Shown piece by piece: positions 6,259 to 9,993 of a stretch of 9,993 bases of DNA. Source of the stretch: Pseudomonadota bacterium (GTDB taxonomy: Bacteria; Pseudomonadota; Alphaproteobacteria; Acetobacterales; Acetobacteraceae); NCBI GenBank assembly GCA_021807975.1, contig JAKBCJ010000150.1:1-9993 (forward strand). Reading direction: 5' to 3'. Numbering within the stretch: position 1 is the stretch's first letter; each line of letters begins with the position of its first letter. The notes below the pieces were generated by a model. It did not search any database. It had not been told where the DNA came from and saw nothing but the letters and a program-made list of their open reading frames with translations. A program made the translations under genes and the position numbers.

Positions 6259-7233
6259 TCAAAATCCCTGACGGGCGATGTCCATCGCGAAATACGTCAG
6301 AATCAGATCGGCGCCGGCCCGCTTGATCGCCCCCAGGCTCTCCCGCATGACCCGATTCTCATCGATTGCGCCGGCCTGCGCGGCAAACTTGATCATCGCA
6401 TATTCGCCGCTGACCTGGTACGCGGCCAGCGGCAGCAAGCTGCGCTGGCGGATCTTGGTCAGCACGTCCAGATACGGCATCGCCGGCTTCACCATCAGGA
6501 TGTCGGCACCCTCCGCCTCATCCACGTCGGACTCCAGCAGCGCCTCCCGCCCGTTCATCGGGTTCATCTGATAGGCTTTGCGGTCGCCGTCGAGGTCGCA
6601 TCCGGCCGCGGCGCGGAACGGCCCATAGAACGCCGAGGCGAACTTCGACGAATATGCCATGATCGGAATGTTGCTGAAGCCGGTGCCATCCAGCGCCGAT
6701 CGGATCGCCGTCACCTGGCCGTCCATCATCGATGATGGCGCGATCATGTCCGCCCCGGCTTCCGCCGCGACGACCGCCTGCTTGCCCAGGTTTTCGATCG
6801 TATGGTCGTTGTGGACGTCGTTGCCGTGGATCACGCCGCAATGCCCATGGGAGGTGTATTCGCAAAAGCAGGTGTCGGAGATCACCATCATCTGCGGCGC
6901 CGCGTCCTTGGCCCGCTTGATCATACGCGCCATCAACCCGTCGCGGTTCCAGGAGTCGCTGCCGATTTCGTCCTTATGGTGGCTGACCCCGAAGGTCATG
7001 ACTGCCTTGATCCCAGCGGCGGCGATTTCCTTGACCGCGGCGTCCAGCTTACGCTCCGGAATACGGAAAATGCCCGGCATGGACTCGACCGGCGCGAAGT
7101 CGTCGAGTTCTTCCTCGATGAAAATCGGATAGATCAGGTCGTTTACCGACACGGTATTTTCCTGAAACAAATCCCGCATTGCCTGGCTGGAGCGCAGGCG
7201 GCGCATACGCGTCAAGGGGAAGCGATTGACCAT
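6259..7233 (-). CDS. hemB: Porphobilinogen synthase (delta-aminolevulinic acid dehydratase)
   Basis: HemB condenses two 5-aminolevulinate molecules to porphobilinogen, an early step of heme, chlorophyll and cobalamin synthesis, in the cytoplasm. The 324-residue product matches the family length. The two Schiff-base lysines are K197 in MAYSSKFASAFYGPFR and K249 in ILMVKPAMPY, each two residues off the E. coli positions. DTCFCEYTSHGHCG (120-133) keeps the three zinc cysteines C122, C124 and C132, so this is the zinc-type enzyme rather than the Mg-type with Asp residues. The frame is open much further upstream, but that part overlaps the oxidoreductase gene and has no family similarity. The ATG at 7233 is preferred over the ATG at 7242 because AGGGA sits 8 bases before it. 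It is 11 bp downstream of the FAD oxidoreductase stop and is probably the last gene of the leftward run. Confidence 0.97.
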   Translation of the reverse strand: MVNRFPLTRMRRLRSSQAMRDLFQENTVSVNDLIYPIFIEEELDDFAPVESMPGIFRIPERKLDAAVKEIAAAGIKAVMTFGVSHHKDEIGSDSWNRDGLMARMIKRAKDAAPQMMVISDTCFCEYTSHGHCGVIHGNDVHNDHTIENLGKQAVVAAEAGADMIAPSSMMDGQVTAIRSALDGTGFSNIPIMAYSSKFASAFYGPFRAAAGCDLDGDRKAYQMNPMNGREALLESDVDEAEGADILMVKPAMPYLDVLTKIRQRSLLPLAAYQVSGEYAMIKFAAQAGAIDENRVMRESLGAIKRAGADLILTYFAMDIARQGF

Positions 7234-7241
7234 CCCGAACA

Positions 7242-7246
7242 TCCCT
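7242..7246 (-). promoter_or_regulatory. Ribosome binding site of hemB overlapping the upstream stop codon
   Basis: Read on the minus strand, TAGGGATG contains the TAG stop of the oxidoreductase (7245-7247) and the AGGGA site for hemB (7242-7246), 8 bases before the ATG at 7233. The overlap suggests translational coupling between the two genes and supports the later of the two adjacent ATGs. Confidence 0.5.
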
Positions 7247-8576
7247 AGGCAAGCGGCGAAGGTTTCGGCCGCGTTCCATCCGAAAACCGACTGTAGCGGA
7301 AAGCCGCGGGGTCCACCACTGGCGTCTCGCCCATGACGATTTCCGCCATCAGGCGCCCGGCACCCGGCGCGATGCCGAAACCGTGGCCGCTGAACCCGGT
7401 GGCGATATAGAACCCGGGCACGCTGTCGACGCCGGAGATCACCGGGATGGCGTCCGGGGTCACGTCGATCGCGCCACCCCATGTTTCTGCCACCCGCATT
7501 GCGTGGAAGACCGGAAATGCAGCGGTCACACCGGCGCGGGCCTGTTTCAGGATCGCCGGGTGCGCGGGCGGATCCAGAACGCGCGTCCGCTCGAACGGCG
7601 AGGGATTGTCCAGGTCCCAGCGTGCCGGTTGCAACAGTGTCTGGAAGAACCGGCGCCCCAGTCGCGGGCGGACGCCGCCGGCGTGCAGGCGGATGGCGGG
7701 CAGGTAGTCGCGGAGGAAGCGGACATGGTCAGGAGTCAGATCGGTCATGTTCCGGCTCCAACTGGCAACGGTGTAGCCGCCGTCGAGGCGCTTGCTCAGG
7801 CCGAAGCCGAAACCGCTGACGGAGGCTTCCGGGCCGCCCAACAGGGGTTCGGTGCGCATGACCGACGACCGCACCGTTAGCTGCGGCAGGCGCAGATCCA
7901 TCGGGCGGCAGAACAGGCGCGACCAGGCGCCGCCGGCCAGCACCACGCTGTCGCAGGCGATCCGGCCCCTTTCCGTGATCGCGCCGGAAATCCGCCCGCC
8001 GCGGGTTTCTACCCCGCGCACCGCGCAGCGTGTCAGGATCGTTGCGCCTTGGCGCCTGGCCGCCTCGGCGATCGCGGGTGCGGCCATGGCCGGTTCCGCG
8101 CGTCCGTCGCTGGGGGTGTAAAGTCCGGCCAGCCACGGCCCGGCCAGACCGGGTAATACCCGGGCGGCCTGGTCGCGGGTGAGCATGCGGCTGTCGAGCC
8201 CAAGGGGCTTGCCGACCTGTTCGTGCCAGGCCTCGCGTTTGGCCAGTTCCTTTCGCGTGCGGCAAAGATAGACGATACCGCTGCGCCGGAAGCCGGTTTC
8301 AGCCTGCACCAGGGCGTTCATTCCGGTCCACAGGCGTAGTGCTTCCATCGCCAGCGGGGCTTCGCGCGGGTCGCGTCCCATCTTGCGGCACCAGCCCCAG
8401 TTGCGGCTGGATTGTTCGGCGGCGATCTCGCCCTTCTCGCACAGCACGACCGGCACGCCCTTGCGGGCCAGGAAGAACGCGGTGCAAACGCCGACGATTC
8501 CGCCGCCGATCACCAAAACGCCGGTCGAGGGGGGGATAGCGGTATCGCCAGGAACGCGTTCGACGGGCGGGGCCAT
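7245..8576 (-). CDS. FAD-dependent oxidoreductase, DAO family
   Basis: A 443-residue flavoenzyme of the D-amino-acid oxidase/glycine oxidase superfamily, expected to oxidise an amine or amino acid with FAD. The dinucleotide-binding motif GGGIVG is at 24-29, with E47 at the end of beta-2 for the FAD ribose. SSRNWGWCRKMGRDPRE (56-72) is characteristic of one DAO subfamily. VVLAGGAWS (211-219) and the C-terminal WGGAIDVTPDAIPVI (366-380) and TGFSGHGFGIAPGAG (393-407) complete the FAD-binding fold. About 18 hydrophilic residues precede the first strand; there is no secretion signal. The start is ATG at 8576, with GGAG 5 bases upstream. It lies 42 bp after an unrecognised gene and 11 bp before hemB. 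The family covers sarcosine, glycine and D-amino-acid dehydrogenases, and the substrate cannot be chosen from sequence. No role in heme synthesis is implied by the family, only by proximity. Confidence 0.92.
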   Translation of the reverse strand: MAPPVERVPGDTAIPPSTGVLVIGGGIVGVCTAFFLARKGVPVVLCEKGEIAAEQSSRNWGWCRKMGRDPREAPLAMEALRLWTGMNALVQAETGFRRSGIVYLCRTRKELAKREAWHEQVGKPLGLDSRMLTRDQAARVLPGLAGPWLAGLYTPSDGRAEPAMAAPAIAEAARRQGATILTRCAVRGVETRGGRISGAITERGRIACDSVVLAGGAWSRLFCRPMDLRLPQLTVRSSVMRTEPLLGGPEASVSGFGFGLSKRLDGGYTVASWSRNMTDLTPDHVRFLRDYLPAIRLHAGGVRPRLGRRFFQTLLQPARWDLDNPSPFERTRVLDPPAHPAILKQARAGVTAAFPVFHAMRVAETWGGAIDVTPDAIPVISGVDSVPGFYIATGFSGHGFGIAPGAGRLMAEIVMGETPVVDPAAFRYSRFSDGTRPKPSPLA

Positions 8577-8618
8577 CTGGTCTCCGGTTCGGGTGAGGGC
8601 ATCATACCGGGGCGGCGG

Positions 8619-9518
8619 TTATGGCGCCAGAACCTGGTATCCGCCGGTTCGCGCCGACGGGTCGAGGCGGTAATGCCTGTTCACGGCCGGGAAGCAGCCA
8701 TATGCGAACTGGACGGTCTGCGGTGCCGGCCGGGCTTTTAGCCGCAGAAACACGGTTGCAACCGTCATCAGGCCGCGGTTTCTGCGCCCCTGCACCGGCA
8801 TGACCTCCCGGATCGCGTCGTGCAGCGCGTCATCGAAGCCGCTCGGCGCGGCCCCCGGCGACAGGATCAGCGCGCCCGGGTTGCGCAGATTGATGCGGCT
8901 CTGCGCCTGGCTTATGACATCGCTCAGGGCGGGGCGCAGCGATGCCCGGTCCCATCGGCGCCCGAACGGATAGTCGAACCGTTCGAATGCCTGACAATGC
9001 ACCGCCGCCGGCCCGGCGTTGGTGTTCATGTGGAAAATCCCGATCCGCCCGCGAGCGGCTTGAGGTTCGGGAAATACGATCTGATTGCCCATCATCGTCA
9101 GGCAATGGGCGGCGGCAAAAGGGGCCAGCCCGTGCAACGAAAATCCCCGGTCGCCGGCGGTCGCCGCCATCGCGGGAAACAGCCCGTGGCCCGACCAGGT
9201 GGCGGCGAAATGCAGGAACCCCACGACATGAAGCGCCGCGTGCGCGGTCGGGCCGTGTTCCATGTCCAGCCGGGGTTCGGCGCCGAACCGGCCCCGCAGG
9301 TGCCCGATAGCCCAGCCAAGCGCATGGACCCGCAGGCCGCGGAACGGGTCCGACGTCGATGCCTGGATGGACGGAAGCGGTTCGCCCATGTGGGTCCGAA
9401 AGACCGCTTCTGCTTCGTCCAGCAACGCTGGCGTGATCCGGTAGGTGCCATCGGGCGGAACCGGCCGCAACGGCTCGCTGGCGGTTTGTGTGGCAGCCGG
9501 TGATCGAGTCGCGCTCAC
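8619..9518 (-). CDS. Protein of unknown function, 299 residues, His-rich N-terminal half
   Basis: I do not recognise this protein. Coding status is supported by its length, GC-rich codon use like its neighbours, and tight packing: 12 bp after the DUF3035 gene and 42 bp before the oxidoreductase. The first 25 or so residues are polar and Pro/Ala/Thr-rich, without a signal peptide. Residues 60-140 hold many histidines (H65, H73, H88, H93, H97, H103, H111, H129, H138) within moderately hydrophobic helical-looking stretches. Later segments are GRIGIFHMNTNAGPAAVHC (157-175), a basic AQSRINLRNPGALILSPG (205-222) and an aromatic-rich FAYGCFPAVNRHYRL (271-285). The GTG at 9516-9518 is the only early start codon; it has a poor Shine-Dalgarno site, so translation may depend on coupling to the gene before it. 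The next Met (residue 44) would remove part of the protein. It is in the same frame as the DUF3035 gene, separated by its TAG and four codons. Confidence 0.75.
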   Translation of the reverse strand: MSATRSPAATQTASEPLRPVPPDGTYRITPALLDEAEAVFRTHMGEPLPSIQASTSDPFRGLRVHALGWAIGHLRGRFGAEPRLDMEHGPTAHAALHVVGFLHFAATWSGHGLFPAMAATAGDRGFSLHGLAPFAAAHCLTMMGNQIVFPEPQAARGRIGIFHMNTNAGPAAVHCQAFERFDYPFGRRWDRASLRPALSDVISQAQSRINLRNPGALILSPGAAPSGFDDALHDAIREVMPVQGRRNRGLMTVATVFLRLKARPAPQTVQFAYGCFPAVNRHYRLDPSARTGGYQVLAP

Positions 9519-9530
9519 GCCGCGGCCAGC

Positions 9531-9993
9531 CTAGATCCAGGAGAAAAGCTTGCTGAACCAGCCTGCCTTTTTCTGCTGGATAATCGGCGTGGTGCCAACG
9601 TCAGGCGATTCGCCCAGAGCCGCGTTCTGCCGCAGGCGCTGGGATTCCTTCTGGGCGTCCACCTGGACATTCCGCATGGACGGCCTGCGCCAGTTCAGCA
9701 GATTGTTTATGAAACCCTCGTCGGCATCGGCCCGGTTGGCATCGATGTCCACCTGGTGGCGGATATCGGCTGGCGCGTCGGGCCCGGCTGCCCGAACCAG
9801 GGCTTCCTGACCCGGACTACCCTCATTGTCCGGGGCGTTCAGGGCGCTCTCCGGCGTCAGGGCTTCCTTGGCCTGTTGCCGTTCGCTCTGTTCCTGCGGA
9901 CGCGGCGCCCCCGGCATCGGCGGGCGCAGGTTATAGTCCGGCGGCATCGACAACGGGGCACGCGTTGTCACAGTGTACTCGTCCGGCGCATCG
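9531..9993 (-). CDS. DUF3035 (BamF-like) outer-membrane assembly lipoprotein, 5' end outside window
   Basis: The frame is open through the right edge and reads ...DAPDEYTVTTRAPLSMPPDYNLRPP, the hallmark of the alphaproteobacterial DUF3035 family. That family is linked to BamF, a lipoprotein of the beta-barrel assembly machinery that shares a short motif with BamC. The GTG at 9969-9971, which could be mistaken for a start, encodes a Val inside this motif, so the true start and the lipobox lie beyond 9993. The rest is hydrophilic and probably disordered (about 20-80 in the visible part, rich in Q, E, A, P and D). It ends in a short amphipathic or hydrophobic tail, KKAGWFSKLFSWI, before TAG at 9531-9533. 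It is the first visible gene of the leftward run. The family call is good; function is by family only. Confidence 0.82.
   Translation of the reverse strand, partial: DAPDEYTVTTRAPLSMPPDYNLRPPMPGAPRPQEQSERQQAKEALTPESALNAPDNEGSPGQEALVRAAGPDAPADIRHQVDIDANRADADEGFINNLLNWRRPSMRNVQVDAQKESQRLRQNAALGESPDVGTTPIIQQKKAGWFSKLFSWI

Noticed and set aside
7234..7482. Upstream extension of hemB (in-frame ATG at 7482)
   Set aside because: The extension overlaps the conserved C-terminal part of the FAD oxidoreductase in another frame, is Arg-rich and lacks HemB similarity. A good site supports the start at 7233.
9969..9971. GTG as start of the DUF3035 gene
   Set aside because: The frame continues upstream to the window edge with PDEYTV, part of the conserved motif, so this GTG is an internal valine and the gene is partial.
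1..9993. Defence island, prophage or toxin-antitoxin system
   Set aside because: Apart from the truncated GxxExxY remnant, no nuclease, integrase, phage structural, toxin or antitoxin gene was found. Neighbouring genes are metabolic or housekeeping.

Overview
The window is GC-rich (roughly 60-65% by eye) and looks like chromosomal DNA of an alphaproteobacterium, probably of the Rhodospirillales type. The clues are a DUF3035/BamF-type protein (an alphaproteobacterial outer-membrane assembly lipoprotein family), the style of the DnaN, HemB and FAD-oxidoreductase sequences, and frequent GTG starts with GC-rich third positions. Taxonomy is inference; there is no rRNA gene to settle it. I found no tRNA, rRNA, CRISPR array, prophage or intact transposon.

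Layout. (1) 1-1100, minus: dnaN, the beta sliding clamp, lacking only its last few codons at the window edge. (2) 1255-1914, minus: a MarC-family integral membrane protein. (3) 1991-2320, minus: the remnant of a GxxExxY-family gene (PD-(D/E)XK-nuclease-like) that has lost its N-terminal end. (4) 2405-2487: a near-perfect 34-bp inverted repeat, probably a dispersed palindromic element. (5) 2543-4711, minus: a short-chain dehydrogenase/reductase followed 33 bp later by an amidase-signature hydrolase. (6) 4843-6090, plus: a divergent LVIVD-repeat beta-propeller protein. (7) 6099-6136: a perfect 12-bp inverted repeat between the convergent ends of the propeller gene and hemB, probably a terminator. 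(8) 6259-9993, minus: four closely spaced genes, in transcription order a BamF-like DUF3035 protein (5' end outside the window), an unrecognised 299-residue protein, a DAO-family FAD oxidoreductase and hemB (porphobilinogen synthase), with gaps of 12, 42 and 11 bp.

How the parts work together. dnaN and hemB are housekeeping genes (replication clamp; tetrapyrrole synthesis). The SDR, amidase and propeller genes form a compact divergent cluster that may handle one small-molecule substrate, such as an amide or a hydroxy/keto acid derivative, but the substrate cannot be read from sequence. The most unusual features are the regular placement of one histidine per blade in the propeller protein (six His plus one Asp over seven blades), the unrecognised His-rich protein co-oriented with bamF-like and hemB genes, and the large palindrome next to a broken GxxExxY gene.
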